From contig CM055108.1 of the NCBI GenBank assembly GCA_029204225.1, forward strand, positions 11,191,782 through 11,255,781: a stretch of 64,000 bases of DNA, in the 5' to 3' direction. Below the pieces are notes generated by a model. The model worked only from the letters and a program-made list of their open reading frames with translations. It searched no databases and was not told where the DNA came from. Positions 45,017-57,192 of the stretch are shown piece after piece (positions within the stretch are counted from its first letter, which is position 1; each line of letters begins with the position of its first letter). The DNA comes from Diphasiastrum complanatum. Taxonomy: Eukaryota > Streptophyta > Lycopodiopsida > Lycopodiales > Lycopodiaceae. The position numbers and the translations under genes were made by a program.

Positions 45017-45683
45017 ATTGCAGTGCAGCTATGAATTGAACATAAGTGAGCACATATGTTAGAAACAAACAAAGCCATGTTCAATCGAAGTGTTATTGGC
45101 TTCCCTTCAATAGAGCTTTCATTTTTTAGTTCTGACATCAAGCTAGGACTCGCGAGCCCTTGGGACCACCGTTCGTTGCTTGGTCCTTATCACAACTCAA
45201 AAATGAGCAATAGCTATTTTGGTGTTGCTTTTTAATCAACAGAGTTTCGTTTATTGCAATATGGCAGATAAACTAACACAAAAAGTAATGTGCAAAATTG
45301 ACAAGCTTGTAAAGTTTACGATGATATTGGAAAGCATTGAATTGGAAGCCTAGAATCTATACATTCCTTCAAGCTTCTGAAAATATCTACACTCAAGCTT
45401 AATGTTCATTACGTTAAAAAGAAAGCGTTTAAAGCACAAGTGACTACAAGGGCTTCAAATCAATAAGGAAACCAACCCTGGCTTGTTCATCAGCACTTCA
45501 AAGTTCACAATTTATAGGGAGAACTAAACTGGGTTAAATCAATGCTCATAGTCTTTTACTGCCTACTATGCATGAAACAACAGTTCTCATAAAGGGTTTA
45601 AGCTCAGTTAAGAAGTTGTACTGCAAAGTATAAATGTAATGACAAACAAATCAACAAAGCAACTAGAAAACTTAAGGGCTGAC

Positions 45684-46376
45684 CTTCTGTGTCTTTGGGG
45701 CCTTCGTACACCGCAAACTGTGGGACACAAAAAGTTGTCCTCAACTCAACATGCATGAGAAACATATGTTTACAACTAGAATGAGAGTTTTGAAATGAAA
45801 ACCATGTAGAATTGATAGAATCAAACTGGACCAGCCTAATTCTGAAGCATGAACTTTCTGCAAATACTCTTTTGATATTAGAAACCATGATAATTTTAAT
45901 TAGATGGAGTAACTGTCTCCACTCCTAAATCAGAAAATTGGACCAAATACCCAATTGAGTCCATAAGGTACAAAAGGTATGTCCATTCCAGTACTGTTGG
46001 ATCTATGAGAACAAAAGTTACCTGATCTAGTCGTTCTTTGCATTTCGAACCATCAACCACCAGTAAAGTATGTGCAAGACCACAAGCTACCCTGAAAGTA
46101 CCACAATTATAAAGAAGATAGTAACTACCAATTCTATGGAGAGCAATATTGTATCCAACTTTACACTATTTTGCAGCATGTTGGATTAGTATTTTGCAAA
46201 ATAAACACTCAATTTGTTGCCTGCACCAGACTATGAAACATTAGATACTAACTAGAAAGCATAAGTTAAAGGGGATATAAAGGAGAGAGTGAGAGAACTG
46301 ACAATATAGTCTAAAGACACACCTTGTGACATGCATCCCTTCCAAGGCATCAATTTTTTTTGGATTTGCAGAGGAT
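45684..46376 (-). CDS. RCC1-repeat (RCC2-like) protein, three C-terminal exons
   Basis: Exons 46376-46323, 46091-46022 and 45717-45684 have GT..AG borders and matching phases. Joined they read SANPKKIDALEGMHVT, then RVACGLAHTLLVVDG, KCKERLDQ and FAVYEGPKDTE. VACGxxHTLLVV is the hallmark end of an RCC1 blade strand, where conserved Gly and His sit in the propeller. The following short acidic tail resembles the C-terminus of RCC2-type proteins, which act on chromatin or small GTPases. Upstream blades must lie to the right beyond 46.4 kb or outside the window; I could not find them. The final exon after 45,684 was not located either. Intron lengths of about 230 and 300 bp are ordinary, so this looks like a living gene rather than a processed copy. 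Confidence 0.65.
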
Positions 46377-46859
46377 CTGAAAAACAAAAAATTGAGATCA
46401 TTGAATAGCCCAAGTGCATGCTCTATAGGACAAATTGACAAAGATAATTATTATCCAAATCGGAGTCATTAGCATTGGCCAAAACTCATGTAACTCAAGA
46501 TTGGACTTATAGGTACAATCCCTTCACTTTCCAATGCATAGGGGACCCTATTCTTATTCCATAGCCTAGAGAAGCAAGAAAAAGAGGGCATCATTTTTCC
46601 TTCTATGAGAAAGGTCAAAAGAAGGTAGGTTATACATCAAGGAAAATTGAACAAAAACACAAAGAAAAACAGAAGAAAAAGTTTTTAAAGTCTAGATTGC
46701 AAAAGCAATACACTTTTCATCCGACACCACTTTTGAAATTTTAAAAGAAACTAGTTGAAAACTCGAACACCTTATTTAGTACGATCCCAGTAAATCAGCT
46801 TTCCAAATCTTCATTTCCTTAAACCATTGGAGCACAAGTTATCAAGCCATTTGTGAATG

Positions 46860-47920
46860 TATAAGTTCTTATAAGTTTTCCTTGCAATATAACAATGAAA
46901 GATCTGTTCTCAATTTCTAATGCTTTTTGCTCAAAAGAAAGGGTGCAAGAGACTTATCATTTAGGGCTTCATCTCTTTTGCCTACTTTTGCAAGAACTAT
47001 CTTTGATTGTGTTTTTGAGCAAAATGACTTACTTCAAACATTTTCTTGCTATATTTTCAAATGCAGATTGCTGAGTTATTTGCTGATTATGTTTTCCAAA
47101 ATAAACAACATTTCAAGGGGTAGGACAAGCTTGTAGGCGCGACTCATTGGCTATCCACTACTTCATTTTAAGCAGTTTCAGTCTACTCATATCTTTTCCA
47201 GTTGAGTTGCTTATTACTTGACAAATTTGCAGCTTTTGATCTTGTTAACTGCAATCTTTTAAGGTGATTTTCTATTGTGTTGTGCAGTATCCCAAATCCT
47301 ACATCTGCAGTCAAACTTGAGTGCATATTTGAAATCCTGGAAGTAGGGTGTTGAATAATATGTTCTTAGCTTCCAAATAAGACGCATGGAAGACTGCCAT
47401 GCATTTGTAAAGTTATAAGTTCTTATAAGCTTTCGGATATGAAAACATATTGGAATTCCTTGCAATATAATAATGAAGGGTCTGTACTCAATTTCCAGTT
47501 TTTCTGCTGGACAGAAAGGGTGCAAGAGATTTACCATCTAGGGCTTCATCTCTTTCAACTACATTTGCAAGATTTATCTTTTTCCATGTAGGTTGTGCTG
47601 TCAAACAAAACGATTTACTCTAAGCATTTCTTTGCTACATTTTCAAATACAGATTGCCAAGTTACTTGCTGATTAGTTGTGTTAAAATAAGTAACAATAT
47701 GTCAAAGAAGTGGGACAAGCATATAAGCTTGCACTCATTGGCTATCCACTACTTTGACAAAATACATTCATTAAGCTCATTTCAGGCAGCTTCAGTCCAC
47801 TCATATTTTTTCCATTTAAATTGTTTCTTACTTGAAAAAAGCAACTTTTGATCTTGTTGTTACAGGTTTTAAGGTCCTTTTCTATTGTGTTGTGCAGTAG
47901 CCAAATTCTAAATCTGCAAA
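46860..47920. repeat. ~0.5-kb tandem direct duplication
   Basis: Copy 1 (about 46,860-47,315) and copy 2 (about 47,415-47,920) share ATAAGTTCTTATAAG, GAAAGGGTGCAAGAGA, TTAGGGCTTCATCTCTTT-like text and CATTGGCTATCCACTACTT. Both close with TTCTATTGTGTTGTGCAGTA. Indels of up to 60 bp separate them. It may lie within the RCC2-like gene's intron or upstream. Confidence 0.75.
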
Positions 47921-49636
47921 CAAAATTGGTGCAGTTTCACCATATTGTACCATTTATTTTATAAGTGATGTTACCTCAGGTCCAAGCAAGTGTTAGAGAA
48001 AAGCTTATAAATCTTCCCCCTCCACAAAGACAGTGCCCCATTGACAATGTAGTATGGGAAAGGAGTCATAGAAGATGCACATCATTCTGTGGTGACTCTG
48101 CTGAAGAATGTGTGCACTGCATCCACTATTGCTCCTCTAGAAGAAAGGTTTAGTCCAAAAGCATAGGAAAGCCATAAAAAAAGGCCTTTGGCTTATCAAA
48201 TACAATAGCCACTAGGTCATCCCTGACATTGTACCAATAACTCCACAATATGTTTTTTTCAATGTCGATGAATGTATGGCTAGATGATAGCCACTGGAAT
48301 GCAAGTAAAACCATCATCATCAACAGGAAAGAAAGAACCAATTGAAGTGATTTTTAAGGACCGCAGCACGCAGTGAATCAACATGAGAGACATGAGTTAT
48401 CCTAGATACCATAGACAGACTCAATCAATACGCAGCCTTGAATACTGACTTTGGATATCTCAAAGGATCCATAGTAATGAGCAACAAACTTGGCCATGCA
48501 AGGACCTTGACAAGCAAAGTAACATCTGAAATATAGGTGTACATAAACGCGTTCTGCCTTGACAAAAGTGAGTGGCAATATTTATCATATTAAAAGTAAT
48601 ACTACTAGCCAGTCAGTAGCAACCTTATCGAATTCAGTAAATTCTTGGAGAAATGTGGTAAATGTGCAATCACCAATGTAATTCGCATCCCATTTATAAC
48701 CTTAAGATAACTAACAGGGAGTAAAATCTGTACTATGGAATTCTTACAGCCAAACTTGACAAAAGGCAAGGATAACTTCCAATCAGTAGCACGAACAGTC
48801 AAATATTATAGAGTTTACTTTCTGCTATAAGCTCAAGGACCTTAGACTAGAATTTAGCACAAATGATAAGCTATATTGATGAAATGCTCAATTTCAAGCA
48901 GCTAAGTCAAATGATGCCACATACTAGTACACTTGGTGCTCAGTTAATGAATAGATTAGGAAAACCATGCAAATGAAATAATCTGATCATAAACACATTG
49001 GCACACTGCTTAGCTAGTATTTGACTAGTTGACACCATAAAATAAATGTACTTGATAAACATTTCCTACAACCCTACAGAAAAATACCTCATCTTGCCTC
49101 ACAAAATGATTGTCTTACCTTCAATGCCATAGAATTTTGAAGACTTGCTTACCAACCAGCTGCCATGAAACTCATAGTGACCCGCAATTCCAACTATCAT
49201 ATTCTTCTATTCTTTGTCAATTGTAAAAATGTAAAATTGTGAATATCCATTATAAGAAAAACGACTTGGTCACTAGCCTGTGCTGATTTTGTAAATGGAT
49301 GCTAATAGCAAGTTTACTAGCTTAAGTGGCATGATTATACTTGGAATAGGGGTATGCATGCCAATGCACCGTGAGTGTTGGGCACTTGCCTTGTCGCACT
49401 TTGCCATTTAATTCCACCCTAGTGCGGCGGTCCAGCCTCCAATAGGGGTATGGTATTATGTTTCATGGTGACTAGATTGACCTCCTAAAATAGAAGAGCT
49501 GGCAGGTCAAAGGGACACGTGTCATATGTTGTATGAGACACTTGGTATATTGCGTAGGGGATACTCATCTATACGAGTTTTAGTAAAATGGTAGGTTTTA
49601 TCCCTAGACGAGCCCATCTCCATTTCTCCCCAACCA
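47921..49636. other. Gene-free stretch
   Basis: No recognised domain. A minus-strand open segment ending in a good donor (ATTGAAG/GTAAGA at about 49,118) reads HYEFHGSWLVSKSSKFYGIE and might be an exon, but I do not recognise it. Confidence 0.35.
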
Positions 49637-50581
49637 TCTACTTTCACTTTCTTTACCTTGGACATGGTCTTGACAGCCATCAAGAGAATGAAAACCCATC
49701 GCACCCGTGATATTGATGACCTCGAATCCGAACTACTAATCCATGCTGCAGACACACTATCACCTACCCTAGCCACTTTGCTCAATCGAGCAGTTGTCTC
49801 CGGTTTCCCTTCCCCCTGGTGTACCAACATCATCCATCCCATTCATAAAACTGGTGACCCCATGACTCCTGGTAATTATCGCACCATTATGATTGGACAT
49901 ATCATTGCTAAGTTATATGGCACCATCCTCCAGTCAGCAGTCAGTTCTGAGGCAGAGTCTAGGAGATTGCATGCATTGGGCCAGGCGGGTTTCAGGGCAC
50001 ACTACTCCACCACAGATCATATTTTCACCCTTCGGACCATTATTGAGGAGGCTAGACATAGGAAAGAGCGGGTCGACTGTTGTTTTGTTGACTTCAGGAA
50101 AGCCTTCAACTCTATCCCATGTTCCCTTCTCATTGAGCGACTACGTGACCTTGGTTTTTCTACTGACACAATCTTGGCAGTGATGGCACTATATGAGAGA
50201 GTCTTAGGATCCCTTATCTCATACGAGGACCCCCGATGTGTGGCACTTATGATACATGAAATGTCCCTCCTGCGACAGGACCTATGTCAGGTAGCTCAGC
50301 ATACTTATCTGGACACACAGTCTCAGATTACATCATTCTTTTCTCGACGAAGATCACGTTCTGATGCAGACATGACTGACGACACTCCAAGACCTAGGAT
50401 GCAGAGACGACGGACCACCCAGCCTCCGGTGACCATGCGAGTCACACGTCACACCGGATCTCCTACACAGAGACGTACTATGTCTCATGCTTACATACGA
50501 CGTCAGCGGGCTCCAGCGCTTCCTCATGCTGCAGCTCGCATTACATCCTTCTATAGCGTCAGCACAGACTTGACATCCTGA
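49637..50581 (+). pseudogene. LINE reverse transcriptase, internally deleted
   Basis: FTLDMVLTAIKRMKTHRTRD opens the L1-type RT. PIHKTGDPMTPGNYRTIMI, then HALGQAGFRAHYSTTDHIF and VDCCFVDFRKAFNSIP are RT blocks 1-4; the last holds the first catalytic Asp. The frame then jumps at about 50,215 to SYEDPRCVALMIHEMSLLRQD, the C-terminal region, so the YADD block and thumb are deleted while the frame stays open to 50,579. A basic, Thr/Arg-rich tail with RRTTQPPVTMRV ends the protein. Confidence 0.88.
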
Positions 50582-50766
50582 TATGGATACATATGACTAC
50601 TCTGCACAGAAGACATTCTCATTTATGTATTTATCTTAGTGTGTACTAGATGTTTTTCTTTATTACAACTTTGGAGACGTTTTTAGACGCTCTCATGGTT
50701 ACCGCATACTTGACATGTACTTCTTTTGTCTTATATGCCTTTTGGCATGGAAAAGACATAAATAAA

Positions 50767-50769
<3 letters not shown>
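50582..50769 (+). other. LINE 3' tail with hairpin and A-rich end
   Basis: CTTGACATG, CTTTTGTCTTATATGCC, the perfect hairpin ATGCC-TTTT-GGCAT (50735-50748), GGAAAAGACATAAATAAAG, then the CT run. The same layout ends the units at 39,594, 40,333 and 52,110. Confidence 0.85.

Positions 50770-50828
<59 letters not shown>
50770..50828 (+). repeat. (CT)n run joining two LINE units
   Basis: About 29 perfect CT repeats directly after the AATAAAG of one LINE unit and directly before the leader of the next. Confidence 0.95.
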
Positions 50829-50831
<3 letters not shown>

Positions 50832-51008
50832 TGGACGCCAGCGGATCTCCATGGCCTAGCGATGGCTGTCCTCCATCGCACTTGCTCCATCTGCTGGTGG
50901 ATCTGCTGGCCTCCATCGCATTTCTGCATTGCACCTGTCCTCCATCGTTGAACTGCTGGCCCCATCGCACCTGCTGTCCCTAATCGCTGATCTGCTGGAT
51001 CCCTCATA
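50829..51008 (+). repeat. 5' leader of LINE ORF1 unit with imperfect repeats
   Basis: CTCCATCGCA recurs four or five times with CTGCTGG between copies, an irregular tandem structure like the 5' UTR monomers of some LINEs. It ends at the ATG of ORF1 (51009). Confidence 0.6.
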
Positions 51009-51971
51009 ATGCCACGTCGCAAAGGAGTTGTTGCCACCACTTTTGAACCATCCTCTGTCTCCAACAATGCTTCAACATCTTCCTTACAGCCAGATCCATC
51101 TACCCCTCCTCCTCCTATGCCCGTTGCGGTTCCTATCTCTCCATCAAACCCTATTCTTGACAATAGTGAAACTACTGTAGCTATTCCCTTGACTCCAAAC
51201 ACTCTAGAAGCACATGTTTCTCTCCCTCCATATGCATTGGTCAAACTTCTTCGGAATGATCAACTCCGTCTATTTGAATACCTCAACAATCACATGAGAG
51301 CAACTGGCTTCTCATGATTCCCTGCTTCTAGTGGTGCAATCGCATCTTCAAAAGTTGGATACTTCCATTCAAGAACTCAAGAACAAAGTTACAGTTATAA
51401 AAAGTGAAGCCTCTTCTCAAATCGCTACTTCGGCAAAAATCTAGCAACTCGAAAATCAGGAGGAACAACACCATACGGCTGTCCAGTCATGGGCAGATGT
51501 GCTTAAAGGTTCGTCTCCAATTATCTCTCCACCTCCGCCTTCACCTTTGCTTATCTCAGCCACGTTCACTGAGAGTCGTCTGCGAGAGCATAAAGCTCTC
51601 AATGTTCGTGTTAGAGGTATTCCGAACTCTCAAAATGCTATTGCAGAAGCTGAGAAGTTTTTGGAAGGAAATCTTCAACACCATAGCAAAGGAATGGAAA
51701 CTGCCTGGCGACCTAAGGACCTGGATAATCTCGTCATCCGCTTCACATCAGTGTCTCACCAGCGTGAAGTTCTTGGGAAGAGATCGGGAAAACCAAAATC
51801 TACCAAGACAAAAATCTTACCTTCATCCAAGTTCAAGAACGTAAGAAGGCAAGACAAGAAGCTCTATCAACTGGCAAACGGCTTATCTATCGTGATGGTA
51901 TTATCAGACTGGTAGATCGAAAGCCTATAGTTAATGATAATTCTGAGATAGAATTTGAGATAGAGAAATGA
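51009..51971 (+). pseudogene. LINE ORF1-like protein (two frameshifts)
   Basis: Starts MPRRKGVVATTFEPSS, with a Pro/Ser-rich N-terminal part and YALVKLLRNDQLRLFEYL. After a frame break at about 51,315 it continues with WADVLKGSSP and RLREHKALNVRVRGIPNSQ, the start of an RNA-binding core. LDNLVIRFTSVSHQREVLGK follows; the last frame reads TFIQVQERKKARQEALS, RLIYRDGIIRLVDRKP to a stop at 51,971. The order (core, then K/R-rich C-terminal fold) resembles plant L1 ORF1p, which coats LINE RNA. No endonuclease or RT follows; the family 3' tail comes only about 140 bp later. Confidence 0.7.
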
Positions 51972-52099
51972 AGAGATGACCAGTTGAACATGTAAATGGT
52001 CTACGTACCATATAATCCTGGCTATATGACTCTCTTCCTAGTTAGTTAGTTTGTTTTTTCTGCTTTGACGACACTGATCCGTCTTGTGTCCAACTTAGT

Positions 52100-52175
52100 T
52101 GATGTACTTGTTCGTCTTATACGCCTTTGGCATGGAAAAGACGTTAATAAAGCTTTCTTTCTTTCTCTCTCTCTA
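52100..52175 (+). other. LINE 3' tail after the ORF1 unit
   Basis: TTCGTCTTATACGCCTTTGGCATGGAAAAGACGTTAATAAAG with CTTTCTTTCTTTCTCTCTCTC after it; the hairpin has one mismatch. Confidence 0.8.
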
Positions 52176-53570
52176 AATACATAATCATATTGTTTGGGGG
52201 TTCTTGGGGAAAGATATTAACTTGTACCTCAAGTTTCCTAATTCCACGGTTGAGATTCATCAGTTTTTTGGGCTCTTAATCTAATGGTGGGCATCTATAC
52301 TTGTGCTTCTATGAAGATGAAAAAAACGTTTATAATGAGGTTGGACCAGCCATGGACTCCCACCTTTATTCTTCTTCCTTCTCCTCTAGGAGATTGCAAG
52401 CCCTCAAATCGGTTTTTGGAACACTTTTTAGCAATTTTGCAAGTGTTGAACTGGCCGCTGGCCAGCGAGCTACATACTTCGTCATTTCTTGCTTTGATTT
52501 ATTGCAAACACTATGCACATTGTGTTCTTGAAAACATAAGCGTTGTTTAGCTTCTGGTTTGCTGTCCGTATTCACATTGATGTTGCCACAGAAGTAGATC
52601 GTTGATTGGATGTTTAAACACATATTTTGAGCTAGTTCCATTATGCCTCGCATCGCTGCTTGCTGGAGGAAATTCGCATAAAAAAAAATTTCAGCTGTTG
52701 ATCGCTGATTTGATAGGATTCTTTCACATAATGATGCATTCTCTGGCCAGCAGTAGAACGCTGCCTATGTAGGAAGCTTTTTTCAATACTTATGAGTGTG
52801 TTTCCTACTATGCATACATTGCATGGGCGCCCGTTTTTTGCAATGCCACAGCACGAATACACTCTTCTACACACTAAGGCTCTACCTTTGCCTAACAAGG
52901 AATTGCTAACGACGTTCTCTAGAAAGGTATGATTTCTAATCTAACTCAACATTCGCTTTATGTTGGTCGTCTTCAAGTAAGATGTATGATAAGTAAGATC
53001 ATAAGGCTACTGCTTAATAATCATCAATGACCACGGATTCTTGGATTCCAAAACAAGTAGGCTTTAGCAAATGGATACTTCGCTCTTACAAATTGATGGC
53101 AAGCCTTGTAATACTTTACTTCTAGAAGGTTTTATGAACGTAACTTGAGAATAGTGGCTCTTTAATCATAATGCTATTAGGGCGTGTGAAGTAACCAAGT
53201 GGAAGAAATGATCATGGCGACCTCTCAAGAAGAATCTACTACACGCATTCAGGTACTTTTTGGCATCTAATATTGTTGAATCAGTTCAGAGTTTGGTATG
53301 CCGGAATGGCATGGATTTGCCCAAGCTTTTGTACATAGAGTCATCGAGTGCCAAATGATTCACAGGTACTAATGGGTCTATGATGGCATGGATATGCCCT
53401 GCTACCATCTCCTATGGCCAAACTACACCTTTTCCACTTGTTGTAATTGGTTATGGCTTTGCCATTTTAAGCTATGTGATTGTCGTTTAATTATAGGTAT
53501 ACTTGCCTTAGGGCAAGACGTACAATGTGATAAAATGTTTGGTAGGGAAGATTGGACTAATGATTATACT
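52176..53570. other. Gene-free stretch
   Basis: Short frames on both strands but no recognisable domain. Confidence 0.4.
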
Positions 53571-53572
53571 TT

Positions 53573-55700
53573 CTAATGATTAAGCTGATAGTGAATTTTG
53601 TTTCGGACATGGATGACAACTGATACCTTACAATTGGCAAGACCCATCTGGCCTACAGCTTGTGACACATGTCCACATATTGCCATAAAAGACCCCGTAC
53701 TTATGGCTGAATGCTTGTTTTTGTTGTAAGCAAACTCTGACATTAGAAGGTACTCCTCAATCGGTTTGTTTCTTAGCAATAAACGTGTGAAGCATATCCT
53801 CAACCACTTACTTTACCTCTCAGTTTGTCCATCTAATTGAGGGTGGTCATCACCATTCATGGCTAGTTTTGTCTCCAATAACTCAAAAGACAACACTGCA
53901 GAAACTTGTAATAAACTTGGAGTCTCGGTTGCTTGCAATTATCCTTGACAATCCATACAAGCAAGCAAAGTTTCATGCATATCCAACAAATATGCATGTC
54001 CACTTTAGTATTTACCTTACGATTGGCGAGACCCACTTGGGCTGGCAATTCAGGTCCATAAATTGCCATAAAAGGAGTCATACCAATGGCTAAATGCTTG
54101 GTATTAATGTAAGAAAGTTTCAGCATCAAAAGGTACTTCCCCCAATCGATTCGTTTCTTAGTAGTAAAAACGTGAAGCATATCCTCCACCAAATCATTCG
54201 TTTGCAAAAATTTGGTCATTTGACTAAGGGAGGTACCCACCACTCATGGCTAGTTTTATCTCCAATAATTCGATGACGATACTCCAAAAGTCCTAATAGC
54301 TCATAATCACTCATGGCAACCCAAACAGACAAAAGAGGGTTTCCACAAACTTGTTCGCCAATCCAAGAGCCTTGACCTTAGTTTTTTTGGCAATGAAATG
54401 TTCGATTTAGTGAATCAATCAACCACTACCCACAAAGCATCAATTCACTTCTTTGTCCTTAGGAGATGAATAATGAAATCATGGAGATACTCTCCCACTT
54501 TCCAATTGCTATTGCTAATGAATACAATAATCTTGTCAACTTGCCCCAATCAACCTTAACAGCTTGACAATTGAGACATTTTGTACAATAATCTTGCACT
54601 TATTTTCTCATGGCTAGGTAAAATATGAAATTCAAACCAATGCAAGATTCCTCTAGATAGCTTGACGCTCTGCACTTGGCACCACATCATGGCATTCATA
54701 CAAAATGTTCTTCAGGTTCACACTTTATCTGCACAAAACTAACATGAGCCACATATAGTACTATAAATATTGTTGGACCTTCTTCTTGTCCTCGCTTCCT
54801 TCACAAGCACCGTGAGATCTACACTTCTTGACATCTTATAAAATCAAGCTTTGTTTCCATGATTGTCCACTCCCTTAAATGATCAAGAAATGTCACTCCT
54901 TATGATTGTAAATGACAAAACAAAGCATATCTGCAATAAGGGATCTAAAATTGTGATTCCCAGGTATATATTTGATTTCCATACAAAACTCTTGAATAAG
55001 CTCTCCTCAAAATTCTTTCGACCTTTTGAATTTGGCTACTCACATAAATACTTCAAAGTAGATCCATATAACAATAAACTTGGCATCCTAAAAGTAGTGA
55101 CACCAAGCCTTTAGAGCATAATGATCCCATATAACCCATTAGCATGCGTCGTCCATTCCATTTCGAACTAACTTTCTTGCTCAAAAAGGCCATAGTTCGA
55201 CTACCCTAACTCAACACAACACATATGCTACTTGCATGTGTTTTCAAAACAAACGATGCATTTGGAGCCACTATCTGCAAACATAGGATAGGTAGCCATC
55301 TCACGCTTGAGCCAATCAAAGGCTTCTTGCTCACGACCCCCCACTTATCCTTGAGTAGTCCATTCTTAGACCCTCCTTTTGTGACATCCGTTAGAGGTGT
55401 TGCAACATGTGAATAACTAACAATACCAACTGAGCATCCCAATGAATGACTTCACATCTTTTAATATGCGAGGAGTATCCCACTTGAGAACACCCTCCAA
55501 AATCCATCTACATTTGATCCTTATATTGAATGCCCGAGACATCCACCACCTATTCATTATTCACCATCTAATGCAGTTGTATGAAGAGCTAACTGTTCCG
55601 GAAAATTGTCCTTCCCACAAATCTGTAGTTGTCCTTCATACCAGCCAAATGAGTGCTCACACATCCTTAAGTTGATAATGGGTGGCATCGGACTATGCGA
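53573..55700 (-). pseudogene. Decayed Ty3 pol (RT end, RNase H, integrase)
   Basis: Minus-strand order is as in Ty3 pol. VLKWDTPRILKDVKSFIGM (about 55,490) is the RT end, and TPLTDVTKGG, then VLKTHASS (about 55,225) the RT/RNase H connection. IQEFCMEIKYIPGNHN (about 54,980) is in RNase H. YECHDVVPSAERQAI (about 54,690) is the integrase H2C2 finger. KRIDWGKYLLMLKLSYINTK and IGMTPFMAIYGPELPAQVG (about 54,100) are the integrase core end. Stops and frameshifts are frequent. The last segment is present twice: 53,863-54,243 and 53,573-53,803 (EEYLLMSEFAYNKNKHSAIS). Confidence 0.82.
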
Positions 55701-57180
55701 CTATATGCTCAACACCATATCAAACCTTCCAAGCACTGTCTCATGAAAACCTAAGTAACCATTGTAACCTTGCATGAAAACCTCCACCTTTGGCCGTAAC
55801 TGAACGTAGAGAATCCCTCCTTGGCCACTGCCGGAACTCCACCAAGTACTCGTAGCCAAAATCAATGGTTTACAGCTGAAGCTTTTCTATTGAAGTGGTA
55901 CTAATCAGATGGTAGGAGGAATCTGTGTCGACTGAACTATCATTGTTTTGACTGTCAGACTTTTATAAGATGTTCACATTCGTGCACACATGGCAAACTC
56001 GAACTACCACCCAAATCCATAAGCTGCCAAGACCCACCATGATGTGGCTGATATCCCACCGATTTTCTTGTTGATGATGATGATGATGATGATGATGGAA
56101 TGACCTTGACCCTCATCAACTTGTGCTCTATTGGTTTTGAAATTTCCTGTGAACACCCAGTAGCATTGATTTCCTCAAGAGTGACCCCAGCAGTAATTTT
56201 GTCCTCGCTTCCTGCATACCTAGACCAACAATGCCAATGCGATCCTCTTGTATCTCTTGTACATCACCTTAAGGCTTCTCAAGTGCACCTCTTGCATTTC
56301 TTCATAAAGGAGGTCAGCACCTTTAGGCCTCCCACTTACTGGTATATCTTCACCTATGATCATAAGATTAGCAACAAAATTTTCAACACAACAAATCAGT
56401 TTAAACCAAAACTAACACCATACTTAAATTCTGCTAAAAACTCATAAAACCACTACTGATAAAAAGAAATAGCCAATGCCAATGTCTCTGGAATGTGTCA
56501 TTCCTCCACACACTATTTTAAGTATGCTCAAAAAAGGACAGAAAACAAAGAAATATCACACTCTTTAAGACCAATGTTGTAAAATATTACACATCCACGA
56601 GCTTAAAGAAAATTCTAAACATTGCATGTTACGTATAGTTTTTTTGTAGAAACCCCCTTTGTCTAACTTGTCCACATGATAAAAATATGAATTTTTGGCT
56701 TAAAAGGCAGAGTATTACAAACTGAAATCCATAAATGTGAAAAATTTCAAGTCGCATAAACATGTCATGAAGCTGAAAAAAACTTTTCCAAAATCCATCA
56801 TCAGAATTTCACAATGGAATTGCTTGAACCACGACCAGACGTTGCAATTCATTTTCAAACATTTGAGTTTTTTTCCAGCTAACAACCTGCAAGAATGTAT
56901 CAAATAAGCAAGAGGTGAAATCGGGATAACGTCGTGATCACTGATGACAACAGCGTGCAAGCCATGATGTGCTTGCAAATAGCTTACAAATGATTTGTTT
57001 CTTTGAAGTCACTGTGATTTGAAGTTTAGCAGGAAAAACCACATTGAGGACTGAAACTTCACACATGCACACTTTCCAATTTCAGGCCTAGAAGGTTTTT
57101 GTTACAAGACAAAAACACAATCTCTATTCAGGTGGTTGGCTTCATGCATCCCATAAGGCAATAGCTCTGCCAGTGCCCAT
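55701..57180. other. Gene-free stretch, with short (GAT)n near 56,076
   Basis: (GAT)n-type run of about 24 bp at 56,074-56,097. No domain recognised; possibly the eroded 5' part of the Ty3 pol next door. Confidence 0.4.
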
Positions 57181-57192
57181 CCATAGGATGAT

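Noticed and set aside
50646-51244. Minus-strand frames ending in Glu-Arg repeats
   Set aside because: Antisense shadow of the CT run and of the LINE ORF1 leader.
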